A DNA stretch of 15,910 nucleotides from Lachnospiraceae bacterium UBA7054 (GCA_002492725.1 DLAF01000068.1:1-15910), one strand, 5' to 3'. Shown: positions 6,530 through 15,903, numbered from the stretch's first letter. Program-made: numbers and translations. Notes: generated by a model not told the origin, from the letters alone.

Positions 6530-7624
6530 ATGAAAAGAAAAATCTGTGTGACTGCGGCGGTGCTTTCCGTATCGCTGCTTCTGACTGCTTGCGGCAGTAA
6601 GGAATATCTGAAAGATATCAAGGCGGAAAAGTATGTAACACTGGGCGAATACAAGGGAATCACGGCAACGGCGGACAAGCCGGAAGTGCCGGAGAGTCTG
6701 GTGGAAAATTATATTACGGAAAACTTTCTTTCGCCGAAGGCGGAGAAGATTCCCGTGACGGACAGGGCGGTACAGACGGGCGATGTGGTGAATATCGACT
6801 TCGCAGGCTATCGTGACGGTGTGGCTTTTGAGGGTGGTACGGCTGCGGGTTATGATCTGACGATTGGCTCGGGACAGTTTATTGCCGGGTTCGAGGAGGG
6901 GCTGATCGGGGCAAAGATCGGAGATCGACTGAGTCTGGATTTAAGCTTCCCGGACTACTATCCGAGCAATCCGGACCTGGAAGGGCAGCCGGTGGTCTTT
7001 GAAGTGACGGTCAACAGCATAACGGAGAGCAAAAATCCGGAGCTTACGGACGAGCTGGTGAAGCAGCTGAGCGGCGAGGGTTACAATGTGGGGACATGTC
7101 AGACGGCGGAGGAGTTGAAGGCATGGGTGCGCGACACCTACGAGCGGGCCGTGCAGTCTAATTATGACAGTGCGATCGAGACACAGATCGCCTCGCAGAT
7201 CATGGAAAGCAGTACCTTTGAGGAACCGCCGGAGGAGATGGTGAAGCGTTTTACCGAAAGCATTGAACACAATGTGAGCGTGCGCGCAGCGTCTCTTAAT
7301 ATGACGCTGGCACAGTATATGCAGCTTTATGAGGGCGTGGATGAGGAAGGCTACCGCACTCTTTTTCAGGAGGAAGGGCTGCGGATGACAAAGCAGTACA
7401 TTATGTACCAGGCGATTGCCGACAGGGAAGGCCTTGCCCCGACGGAAGATGAAATCGCTAAGGAGCGGTCTGCTATGATGACACTTTACGGTTACACTTC
7501 CGAGGAGGAATTGAAAAAGAACTTGGATGAGACTGCTTTTGTGGAGGATCTGATGCGGAAAAAAGTGGTGGCTTATCTGATGGAGAATGGAAATATTCAG
7601 GCGACGACTACGATCGTGGACTAA
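6530..7624 (+). CDS. trigger-factor-like peptidyl-prolyl isomerase lipoprotein
   Basis: This is probably an extracytoplasmic foldase. The signal peptide ends in a lipobox, LTAC, with C21 the lipidated residue. Residues about 81-165 form an FKBP-type prolyl isomerase domain of trigger-factor type (GDVVNIDFAGYRDG, FEGGTA, IGSGQFIAGFEEGL, VVFEVTVNSI). Residues about 168-364 resemble the helical chaperone domain of trigger factor, including a PEEMV turn and a final KKVVAYLMENGNI. The ribosome-binding N-terminal domain of trigger factor is absent and replaced by the lipid anchor. This points to folding of secreted proteins at the outer face of the membrane, by analogy with PrsA. Purine-rich GAGGGAACGAGGAG precedes the ATG at 6530. 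asnS follows after 18 bases. Confidence 0.9.
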   Translation: MKRKICVTAAVLSVSLLLTACGSKEYLKDIKAEKYVTLGEYKGITATADKPEVPESLVENYITENFLSPKAEKIPVTDRAVQTGDVVNIDFAGYRDGVAFEGGTAAGYDLTIGSGQFIAGFEEGLIGAKIGDRLSLDLSFPDYYPSNPDLEGQPVVFEVTVNSITESKNPELTDELVKQLSGEGYNVGTCQTAEELKAWVRDTYERAVQSNYDSAIETQIASQIMESSTFEEPPEEMVKRFTESIEHNVSVRAASLNMTLAQYMQLYEGVDEEGYRTLFQEEGLRMTKQYIMYQAIADREGLAPTEDEIAKERSAMMTLYGYTSEEELKKNLDETAFVEDLMRKKVVAYLMENGNIQATTTIVD

Positions 7625-7642
7625 TATGATAGAAGGAGAATA

Positions 7643-9040
<1,398 letters not shown>

Positions 9041-9067
9041 CGGAAAACAGCGCGATAAGAGGAAACG

Positions 9068-10282
9068 ATGAAGAATAGGTATAAGAAATATCTGTATGTT
9101 ATTTTGGCATTCATACTGTGCCTATCTGTGGTAGAACCGATATCGGCTACCACTATTTCCGAATTGCAGGAAGACGTCAGGAAGAACAAAGAGCAGTTGA
9201 AGGATGCCGAAAAACAGGTTTCTGAAGCGAAGGAAGCGCAGGAGGGCGTCGGCGAAGAGATTGAGGAGATGGACGCGGAGCTGGTCAGCCTGATCACGGA
9301 TATCAATCTCATCGAGGAGGCCATTACGCAGAAAGAAGAGGAGATTGCTGCGACACAGGTAGATTATGATGCTGCGGTGGCGGAGAAGGACGAGCAGTAT
9401 GCCGCCATGAAGATCCGTATCCAGTTTATGTACGAAAAGGGGGATTCCTCTTATCTGAATATGTTTTTTGGTGCCGCCAATATGGGCGATATGGTAAATA
9501 AGGCGAAGTACGTGGAGGATCTGTACAATTACGACAGGAGGCTCCTTGCCGAGTACGAAGCCACCGTGCAGCGGGTGCAGGAGCTGTGGGATACGCTTGA
9601 GGAGGATAAGTCAGAACTTGAGACTTCCCGGACGGAGTTAAAAGAAGGGCAGGCTTACATGGAGGAAATGCTTGCCAAGAAAAGGACAGAGTACGACAAT
9701 TACGGTGTGATGCTCACCAAGGCAAAGCAGGAAGCGGCCACTTATACGGCAAGGATCAAGCAGGAGACTGCGCAGATCAGGAAGCTTGAGGAGGAGGAGC
9801 GCAAACGCAGGGAAGAAGAGGAGAGAAAGCGTAAGGAGGAAGAAGAGAGACGCAGAAAAGAACAGGAGGAGCAGGAGGGCGACAGTGATTCTGACACACC
9901 GTCCAAACAGGAAGCGCCCAAACCATCCGGCGGAGGCGGCGGCAAAGGGCAGCAGATTGCCGACTATGCCTGTAAGTTTATCGGGAATCCTTATGTGGCG
10001 GGAGGTACCAGCCTGACAAACGGGGCGGACTGTTCCGGTTTTGTGATGTCGGTATATAAAAATTTTGGCATTTCCCTTCCCAGAAGCTCCTATGCACAAT
10101 CTTCCGTGGGCAGAGGAGTGTCTTACTCTGAGGCGAAGCCCGGCGATGTGATTTACTACGGCGGTCATGTGGGTATCTACATAGGAAACGGACAGATCGT
10201 CCATGCCAGCACACAACGGACGGGGATTAAAATAACATCGGCAACTTATCGAAATATCATAACGGTGAGAAGAATCGTATGA
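9068..10282 (+). CDS. secreted coiled-coil NlpC/P60 peptidoglycan endopeptidase
   Basis: The 404-residue protein begins with a signal peptide (cleavage likely after residue 27, ISA). Residues about 28-240 are a long coiled coil like that of PcsB/CwlO-type hydrolases. Residues 241-264 are three consecutive octads of four Glu followed by four Arg/Lys. A Ser/Asp/Pro/Gly-rich linker (271-297) leads to the C-terminal NlpC/P60 domain with C322 (DCSGF), H367 (GHVGIYIG) and H379 (HAST) as the probable catalytic triad. It should cut D-Glu to diamino acid bonds in peptidoglycan; in relatives the coiled coil holds the enzyme inactive until an FtsEX-type partner acts. AGAGG at 9058-9062 lies five bases before the start. 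It follows asnS by 27 bases. Confidence 0.93.
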   Translation: MKNRYKKYLYVILAFILCLSVVEPISATTISELQEDVRKNKEQLKDAEKQVSEAKEAQEGVGEEIEEMDAELVSLITDINLIEEAITQKEEEIAATQVDYDAAVAEKDEQYAAMKIRIQFMYEKGDSSYLNMFFGAANMGDMVNKAKYVEDLYNYDRRLLAEYEATVQRVQELWDTLEEDKSELETSRTELKEGQAYMEEMLAKKRTEYDNYGVMLTKAKQEAATYTARIKQETAQIRKLEEEERKRREEEERKRKEEEERRRKEQEEQEGDSDSDTPSKQEAPKPSGGGGGKGQQIADYACKFIGNPYVAGGTSLTNGADCSGFVMSVYKNFGISLPRSSYAQSSVGRGVSYSEAKPGDVIYYGGHVGIYIGNGQIVHASTQRTGIKITSATYRNIITVRRIV

Positions 10283-10349
10283 TTGCCGCAGCGTTCGGAA
10301 GAATGTCAAGAAAGGGCGGAGGAGCAGCCGCCGCAGAAATGGAGTAAAC

Positions 10350-10733
10350 ATGGATAACAAAAAAAGAATCGTAGTGATTGATGACAGCAAGGTGCAGCTT
10401 CGTGCACTGTCTGAACTGATGAAAGGCAGATATGAGGTTGTGACGGCTATGACGGGACGCGGCGGGATCGAGATGGTGAAGCAGGATGGCGCGGATCTCA
10501 TTTTGCTCGACTACAGTATGCCGGGACTTGACGGAAAAGAGACCCTGGAGATTCTTCGCAGCAACGAGGAGACGAAAAATATTCCGGTCATCTTCATCAC
10601 AGGGGATGATGACAAAGAAGATATCGTGAGGGTGTTAAAACTTCATCCGCAGGGTTATCTTTTGAAACCGGTGAAGCCGGAGAGACTGTTTCAGGCGATG
10701 GAAGAGGTCTTCGGAAGCGAAGAGCAGCTATAA
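10350..10733 (+). CDS. stand-alone CheY-like response regulator
   Basis: The 127-residue protein is a single receiver domain with no output domain. All phosphorylation residues are present: acidic pair D11/D12 (VIDDS), phosphoacceptor D54 in LLDYSMPG, T84 in FITGDDD and K106 in LLKPVKP. It would act by protein contact, as CheY or Spo0F do, or as a phosphate sink. No partner kinase is adjacent; the nearest is the GHKL kinase 3.6 kb downstream, which is expected to pair with the LytTR regulator. GGAG at 10341-10344 is five bases before the ATG. The 67-base gap after the NlpC/P60 gene shows no terminator, so it may be in the same operon. Confidence 0.92.
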   Translation: MDNKKRIVVIDDSKVQLRALSELMKGRYEVVTAMTGRGGIEMVKQDGADLILLDYSMPGLDGKETLEILRSNEETKNIPVIFITGDDDKEDIVRVLKLHPQGYLLKPVKPERLFQAMEEVFGSEEQL

Positions 10734-10753
10734 GTTTTGCGGGAGAAAATGAT

Positions 10754-13660
10754 ATGGGAAAATTCTATGTGGTAAAAGAGAAAAAGGCAGCGCAGTTTCT
10801 GGTCGAAAAAGCGTGTTTTGAGGGCGTCAGACTGATTGCCGATACCGTGGCGGAAGATATCGAAGTTGTGAGCAGCGTAAAGCCGGAGATTCGAAACGAC
10901 CTTATGGAATGTAAGGCGGAGCGTGTTATTTTGATGGCTACGATCGGAAAGAGTGCGCTGCTTGAAAGACTTGAAGGAGAAGGGAAGCTCTCTCTCGATT
11001 CGATCAGGGGAAAAAGAGAGGTCTATCTGATGCAGCACATTGTCTCGCCGTTTGGGGAGTCTGCTGCGGTAAAAGAACTGCTTGTGATTGCGGGCAGCGA
11101 TAAACGGGGTACGATCTACGGAATGTTTCGTCTCTCAGAGTTTTGCGGCGTATCTCCTCTCATCTATTTTGGTGATGCCATTCCTGAAAAACAGGAGGAA
11201 CCGTCGATCAATCTTTCTAAGAAGGTTGAATCGAAGGAGCCTTCCGTCAAGTACAGAGGCTTCTTTATCAACGATGAGTGGCCTGCCTTTGGCAACTGGT
11301 GCACAGATACCTTTGGCGGCATCAATGCCAAGGCGTATCGGAAAATATTTGAGTTATTGCTCCGCCTGAAAGGAAATTATCTGTGGCCTGCCATGTGGAA
11401 TTCTTCTTTTTCGGAGGACGGGCCGGGACTGGCAAGCGCCAAGCTGGCGGATGCCCTTGGCGTTGTGATGGGCTTGTCGCACCATGAACCCATGTGCAGA
11501 GCCGGCGTGGAATGGCAGAGAAAATATCGCGAGTACGGAGACGATTCCACTTGGAGTTTTGTCTCCAATTCCGAAGCAATCACCAAATTCTGGGAAGAGG
11601 GTATCTTACGAAATAAATCGTTTGAGAATGTGGTGACGATCGGGATGCGCGGCGAGAATGATTCCAAGCTTATGCCGGAGGACGCAACCCTAAAAGATAA
11701 TATCGAAGTGATCAAGAAGGCAATCCGTGCCCAGAATCAGCTTCTTAAAAAACATTATGATCCGACCTTAAAAGAAGTCCCCAGGATGATTGCCATCTAT
11801 AAGGAAGTAGAGGATTATTATTTCGGGGATGAAACCTGCGAGGGATTAAAGGACTGGGATGAATTACGGGATGTTATTTTTTTGCTCAGCGATGATAATT
11901 ACGGGCATGTGCGCGCTCTGCCGACAGAGGAAGACAGAAATCATCCGGGCGGTTTTGGCATGTATTATCATTTCGATTATCACGGGGCGCCGATCAGCTA
12001 TGAGTGGACAAACTGCAACCGTCTGACTAAGACTTGGGAGCAGATGACGCAGGCTTACGAGGCGGGCGTCAGAGAGATGTGGATCTTAAATGTGGGCGAT
12101 CTGAAGGCCGTGGAATATCCCTTATGCTATTTTATGGAGCTGGCCTATGATTACGATACCTGGGGAAGTTTAGCTTTCAACAAAACGGAATTGTTTGTAA
12201 AAAATTGGGTAGACCAACAGTTTGGCAGCCGCCTGAGTGCAGAACAGAAGCAGATGATGGAAACGGTGCTCGAGGGCTATAGCAAGTGGAATGCGGTAAG
12301 AACGCCAGAAGCGATGCGTGAGGGCATCTACCATCCCGTTCATTTTAAGGAAAGCGACCGTGTGTGGGCGGAAGTGAACCGTATTGTGGAAACGGCCAAA
12401 GCCTTACATAACGAACTTCAGGGTCCGGCGCTTGCCGCTTATGAGAGCATGATTTACTATCCTGCCGTTGCCTCTTTAAATTTAGTGCTGATGTATTTGG
12501 AGACAGATTGCAATAAGCTGCTTGCAAAACGCGGCTGTCTGTATGCCAATGCTTACGCAAGGCGTGCACAGCAGCGAATTAAAGATGATGCGCGGCTCGT
12601 AGAAGAGTACCATAAGAGCAATGGCGGAAAGTGGAATCACTGCATGAGTTCTGCCCATACAGGGTTCCGAAATTGGGACGATCATGATTGGACTTATCCG
12701 ACAACGGAGACGGTGCTTCCCATTCCGAGGGCAAAGGCGGTTGTGAGTTTCCGGGGAAGCGAGCGCTATCATCTGGGTGCGCACTGGCAGGATAACGGGC
12801 CGCTTGTCAACGATGATTTTACAAGGCCTGACGCGGAAGAAGTGCTGCTTGATTTAGACAGCCGCGGAAACGTATCCTACCGCTATGAGATTACATTTGA
12901 TTCACCGTGGCTTGTCTGCAGGGAGAAAGATGGCAGAGTCGAAGTAAGCGAAGACGGCCGCAGGACAGTACATTTTTCAATCAATCGTTCTGCATTGCAG
13001 GGAAGAGAAGAAGCGGTCTGTAACGTAAGTATCACTTTTGATAACGGGCAACAAACAGAATCCAAGCTGCTCTTCAAAGCGGAAAACGCAAATGTTGATG
13101 CACAAAAGGATACCACCTATTTGTTTTTGGAGCGGCAGGGGTACTGCGCAATCAGGGCGGAGCATTTCAGTGAAAAGAAGGATGTGGACGGTAAAGGATT
13201 TGCAGCGATTGACTATCTTGGCAGGGAGGGGGCGGCTGTGAAGGCATTTCCGCCGATGGAGACTTATGCGGACGCCGGTAGCGCACCTTATGTGAAATAT
13301 GCTATGATTGCCGAACAGTCGGGCGTTTACCGCCTTGCGATATCGCTCCTTAGCAGAAATCCGTCCGTCAAGGGCGGCAGGATGCGGTTTGCCGTTTCCG
13401 TAAACGACGACGCACCGCATGAAGTATTTGCCGTATCCGGACAGTATTATACCGAGTGGACATGTAAAGAATGGGGCGACGGGGTGCTCGATCATGCCCG
13501 TACCGTGACGACGGAAGTTACCCTGCATAAAGGACGCAATGACATTTACGTCTATGCCGGCGAGCCGGGCGTGATTTTAGAAAAACTCGTGCTATATCCG
13601 CTTGAGAAGGAATTGCCGGTAAGTTATTTCGGGCCGGAGGAAAGCTATTGGGTGAAATAA
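10754..13660 (+). CDS. GH115 family xylan alpha-1,2-glucuronidase
   Basis: Family GH115 removes (4-O-methyl)glucuronic acid side chains from glucuronoxylan or its oligosaccharides. The 968-residue protein matches the family along its length: RGFFINDEWPAFGNW (about 167-181), LKGNYLWPAMW, SHHEPM (about 242-247), GMRGEND (about 297-303), LLSDDNYGH (about 377-385), GGFGMYYHFDYHGAP and NVGDLKAVEYP. The last 170 residues form the GH115 C-terminal beta domain. There is no signal peptide, so it is cytosolic and should act on imported oligosaccharides, as some other GH115 enzymes do. GGGAG at 10741-10745 lies eight bases before the ATG. Its last 13 bases overlap the LytTR gene, which couples enzyme and regulator translation. 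No xylanase, xylosidase or sugar transporter is in view. Confidence 0.94.
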   Translation: MGKFYVVKEKKAAQFLVEKACFEGVRLIADTVAEDIEVVSSVKPEIRNDLMECKAERVILMATIGKSALLERLEGEGKLSLDSIRGKREVYLMQHIVSPFGESAAVKELLVIAGSDKRGTIYGMFRLSEFCGVSPLIYFGDAIPEKQEEPSINLSKKVESKEPSVKYRGFFINDEWPAFGNWCTDTFGGINAKAYRKIFELLLRLKGNYLWPAMWNSSFSEDGPGLASAKLADALGVVMGLSHHEPMCRAGVEWQRKYREYGDDSTWSFVSNSEAITKFWEEGILRNKSFENVVTIGMRGENDSKLMPEDATLKDNIEVIKKAIRAQNQLLKKHYDPTLKEVPRMIAIYKEVEDYYFGDETCEGLKDWDELRDVIFLLSDDNYGHVRALPTEEDRNHPGGFGMYYHFDYHGAPISYEWTNCNRLTKTWEQMTQAYEAGVREMWILNVGDLKAVEYPLCYFMELAYDYDTWGSLAFNKTELFVKNWVDQQFGSRLSAEQKQMMETVLEGYSKWNAVRTPEAMREGIYHPVHFKESDRVWAEVNRIVETAKALHNELQGPALAAYESMIYYPAVASLNLVLMYLETDCNKLLAKRGCLYANAYARRAQQRIKDDARLVEEYHKSNGGKWNHCMSSAHTGFRNWDDHDWTYPTTETVLPIPRAKAVVSFRGSERYHLGAHWQDNGPLVNDDFTRPDAEEVLLDLDSRGNVSYRYEITFDSPWLVCREKDGRVEVSEDGRRTVHFSINRSALQGREEAVCNVSITFDNGQQTESKLLFKAENANVDAQKDTTYLFLERQGYCAIRAEHFSEKKDVDGKGFAAIDYLGREGAAVKAFPPMETYADAGSAPYVKYAMIAEQSGVYRLAISLLSRNPSVKGGRMRFAVSVNDDAPHEVFAVSGQYYTEWTCKEWGDGVLDHARTVTTEVTLHKGRNDIYVYAGEPGVILEKLVLYPLEKELPVSYFGPEESYWVK

Positions 13661-14367
13661 ATGCGGTAAAGACGGAGGGTTTGCGGATCCATATTTGCGA
13701 TGATGAGAGGCGGATGCTTCAGATGATTGCCGAAAAAGTTTCGGAGTGTCTGCCGGGAAGTGAGGTTCGCACATTTTCCTCCGGAGCGGCGCTTCTTGCA
13801 TGTCTGCAAACAAATGCTTGTGATATCTTGCTGCTTGATATTGACATGCCGGATATCACGGGCATGGAAATAGCAGGGCAGCTTTCTTTGCTGGAGAAGC
13901 GGCCGCTTCTTGTATTTGTGACAAGTCATGACGAGCTGGTCTATGACAGCTTTTGCTACCATCCTTTTGCCTTTCTGCGAAAAAGCAGCTTTGACAGGGA
14001 AATCAAAGCGGCCTTGGATGACTGTATGCGGGAATTGCAGCACAGGGAACGGCATTTCTGTTTTCGGTGGGAGGGAAAACGGGTCTGTCTGCTCCTGTCG
14101 GAAATTTTCTATTTTGAGGCAGAGGGTAATTATCTGATGGTTTTTTCCAAAATGGGACAATACCGTTTTCGCAGTACGATCACTTCCGTGGAAAACACAT
14201 TGGCGGGCTGCGGCTTTATTCGGATTCATAAGGGGTTTCTCATCAATCAGGCGGCCGTCAGGCTGCTTGGTGCAAAAGAGGTCGAGCTTTTAGACGGCAC
14301 GATGCTTCCCGTTGGGAAAAGTTATGCGAAGACGGCGAAAGAACAGTTTTTGAGATACCTGGCGTAA
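13648..14367 (+). CDS. LytTR-family DNA-binding response regulator
   Basis: The 239-residue protein has an N-terminal receiver (about 11-125; D18/D19 in ICDDE, phosphoacceptor D64 in LLLDIDMPD, T92, K112) and a C-terminal LytTR DNA-binding domain (about 135-235) with EIFYFEAEGNYLMVF, GFIRIHKGFLIN and LPVGKSYAK. Regulators of this type bind direct repeats upstream of target genes. The start is a TTG at 13648: GGAGG at 13636-13640 lies seven bases upstream, no ATG or GTG is placed as well, and this start overlaps the GH115 stop by 13 bases. The GHKL kinase follows 22 bases after its stop and is its likely partner. I could not find a repeat pair that would mark its binding site. Confidence 0.93.
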   Translation: MGEINAVKTEGLRIHICDDERRMLQMIAEKVSECLPGSEVRTFSSGAALLACLQTNACDILLLDIDMPDITGMEIAGQLSLLEKRPLLVFVTSHDELVYDSFCYHPFAFLRKSSFDREIKAALDDCMRELQHRERHFCFRWEGKRVCLLLSEIFYFEAEGNYLMVFSKMGQYRFRSTITSVENTLAGCGFIRIHKGFLINQAAVRLLGAKEVELLDGTMLPVGKSYAKTAKEQFLRYLA

Positions 14368-14389
14368 ACGCTCCGGAATGGAGATTAAT

Positions 14390-15112
14390 ATGAAGCATTA
14401 TCGGCAATTGGAGAAAGAATTGGCAGCGCAGGAGGAAAAATATCTGCGCCTGCTGGCAGAAAAGTCGGAGCTTGCCTATTGCCTTGCCGCACAGAGAGAA
14501 GAGGCAGCATATATCCGAAAGCAGGAAAGCGATATCCGCACATTGCACCAAAGCATGCGCAGATTAAAGCACGATATGAAAAACCATCTCATGGTGCTTG
14601 CCTCCTATCTGAATGACGAGGACTACGAAGCGGCGAAAACTTATACCTCACAGATCTTAGATAAGCTGAATGCGATGCACAGCTATATTGAAACAGGAAA
14701 TACCCTCTTAAATCATATTCTGAATGAGAAGCTGGAACTTGCCAGAAGCTGTGGAATTGCGGTTAGGGCGGAGGTTGAGACGATTTCTTTTTCCGGAATG
14801 CGCAGCATTGATTTTTCCGCGCTGCTTACCAACCTTTTGGATAACGCCATTGAGGCAAGCAAAAACGAAGCGTCAGGAGAGCTGCTTCTTCGCATCTTTC
14901 AGGAACGGGGATACGACGCGATCAGTGTCAGGAATAAAATAACGGAATCCGTATTGGCGAAAAATCCCGAATTGCACTCCACAAAGGAAGACAGGGAACA
15001 ACATGGGATCGGGATTGCGCAGATCAAAGAGATCACCGCAGCCTATGACGGGATCAGTGATTTTTATGAAAAGGACGGTTTCTTCTGTTCCCGTGTATTT
15101 ATCCCACAATAA
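14390..15112 (+). CDS. soluble GHKL sensor histidine kinase
   Basis: The 240-residue protein belongs to the AgrC/GHKL branch of histidine kinases. Residues 1-58 are a charged coiled coil. The phosphoacceptor H61 lies in LKHDMKNHL, the N box in LLTNLLDNAIEAS (N152), and the G box in HGIGIAQIKEI (205-215). Relatives such as AgrC have six or seven membrane segments ahead of the kinase; here there are none, so the input must be cytosolic or come from a membrane partner. I chose the ATG at 14390, with GGAG six bases upstream, over the ATG at 14378, which has no ribosome binding site. It follows the LytTR gene in one transcript and a hairpin lies just after it. Confidence 0.9.
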   Translation: MKHYRQLEKELAAQEEKYLRLLAEKSELAYCLAAQREEAAYIRKQESDIRTLHQSMRRLKHDMKNHLMVLASYLNDEDYEAAKTYTSQILDKLNAMHSYIETGNTLLNHILNEKLELARSCGIAVRAEVETISFSGMRSIDFSALLTNLLDNAIEASKNEASGELLLRIFQERGYDAISVRNKITESVLAKNPELHSTKEDREQHGIGIAQIKEITAAYDGISDFYEKDGFFCSRVFIPQ

Positions 15113-15127
15113 AGGACGTATATCCCA

Positions 15128-15162
15128 ACCCCCTTGCATTTGGCAAATGCAGGGGGTATTTT
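15128..15162 (+). terminator. hairpin between the kinase and ABC ATPase genes (terminator or attenuator)
   Basis: ACCCCC then TGCATTT (15128-15141, with one bulged T at 15134) pairs with AAATGCAGGGGGT (15145-15157) around a three-base loop, followed by ATTTT. The stem is strong and GC-rich at its base, but the T tract is only four bases, so termination may be partial. It lies 15 bases after the kinase stop and 18 bases before the ATPase start, so it could reduce read-through into the transporter gene. Confidence 0.65.
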
Positions 15163-15180
15163 GTAGGGGAGGAAAGGGCC

Positions 15181-15903
15181 ATGATTTTTTTTGAAGATGT
15201 GAGTAAGTTTGTGCTGTCGGATATAAACATCCATGTGCCGCAGGGAATATCGCTGGGGTTGATTGGTCCTTCGGGTTCCGGTAAAACAACCTTTTTGAAG
15301 CTGGTGTGCGGGCTGTTGGAGCCGATGACGGGATGCGTTCATACGATGGGAATGAATCCTGTAAAAAGGCGGCGGAAATTGGGAAGCATGTCGGGCACCC
15401 TCTTTGCCGATATTCCCCTTTTTCAGGAAGCGGATACCGTGGAAGGCAATTTCCGTGATGTTAAGTGCATCTATCGGATGGAGGACGCTGTTTTTGAAAA
15501 GGAGTATGATGAGCTTTCGGGGCGCCTGGGCTTTCGCTCCTTTGAGAAGGAGCAGATAAAGCACCTCTCCCTCGGACAAAGACGCCGCGCGGAACTGGGC
15601 GCCCTTTTTTTGGCAAGGCCAAAACTCCTCCTGCTCGACGAACCGAGCGAAGGGCTGGATCAGATCGGTAAGGACAGTCTGCGGGAGCTATTGATGGAAC
15701 GGCGGGCGGAAGGGGTAACGATTGTCATCAGCTCTCATAACATGGAGGAAATTTCCGCTTTCTGTGACAGGATTGCCCTGTTGGATCGGGGCAGCCTGCG
15801 CTATTACGGAGACAGGGAGCTTTTGTTAAAACATTTCGCACCCGATGAGGTGATGGAGATCAGCTTTTCGGGAAAACTGCCGGATCTTATAATGTACCCA
15901 TAG
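15181..15903 (+). CDS. ABC transporter ATP-binding protein, probably C-terminally frameshifted
   Basis: The 240 readable residues form one nucleotide-binding domain: Walker A GPSGSGKTT (29-37), signature LSLGQRRR (129-136), Walker B LLLLDEP (149-155), and the H-loop SSHNM with H186. The Q-loop glutamine is not at an obvious place; the region reads GSMSGTLFADIPLFQ. Such ATPases power ABC-2-type exporters whose permease is usually the next gene, which lies outside the window. AGGGGAGG at 15165-15172, eight bases before the ATG, is a strong ribosome binding site. The frame stops at a TAG only seven bases from the window end, directly after LPDL; shifting frame at 15887 gives a smooth continuation (YNVPIDV), so the true protein may be longer. 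What it transports is unknown. Confidence 0.85.
   Translation: MIFFEDVSKFVLSDINIHVPQGISLGLIGPSGSGKTTFLKLVCGLLEPMTGCVHTMGMNPVKRRRKLGSMSGTLFADIPLFQEADTVEGNFRDVKCIYRMEDAVFEKEYDELSGRLGFRSFEKEQIKHLSLGQRRRAELGALFLARPKLLLLDEPSEGLDQIGKDSLRELLMERRAEGVTIVISSHNMEEISAFCDRIALLDRGSLRYYGDRELLLKHFAPDEVMEISFSGKLPDLIMYP

Noticed and set aside
7625..7642. T-box riboswitch before asnS
   Set aside because: T-box leaders are common upstream of aminoacyl-tRNA synthetase genes in Firmicutes, but only 18 bases separate asnS from the preceding gene, which leaves no room.
10315..10332. GGCGG/CCGCC inverted repeat in the gap before the stand-alone response regulator
   Set aside because: The stem is only five base pairs with an eight-base loop and has no T run, so it does not qualify as a terminator and may be chance in GC-rich sequence.
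9638..10501. Long open frame on the minus strand opposite the NlpC/P60 gene
   Set aside because: Its translation is low-complexity Ser/Leu/Phe-rich sequence mirroring the Glu/Lys/Arg codons of the true gene, with no ribosome binding site or family resemblance.
15113..15180. LytTR binding repeats upstream of the ABC gene
   Set aside because: I looked for a direct repeat of about 9 bases spaced by 10-13 bases and saw none; the only structure is the hairpin.
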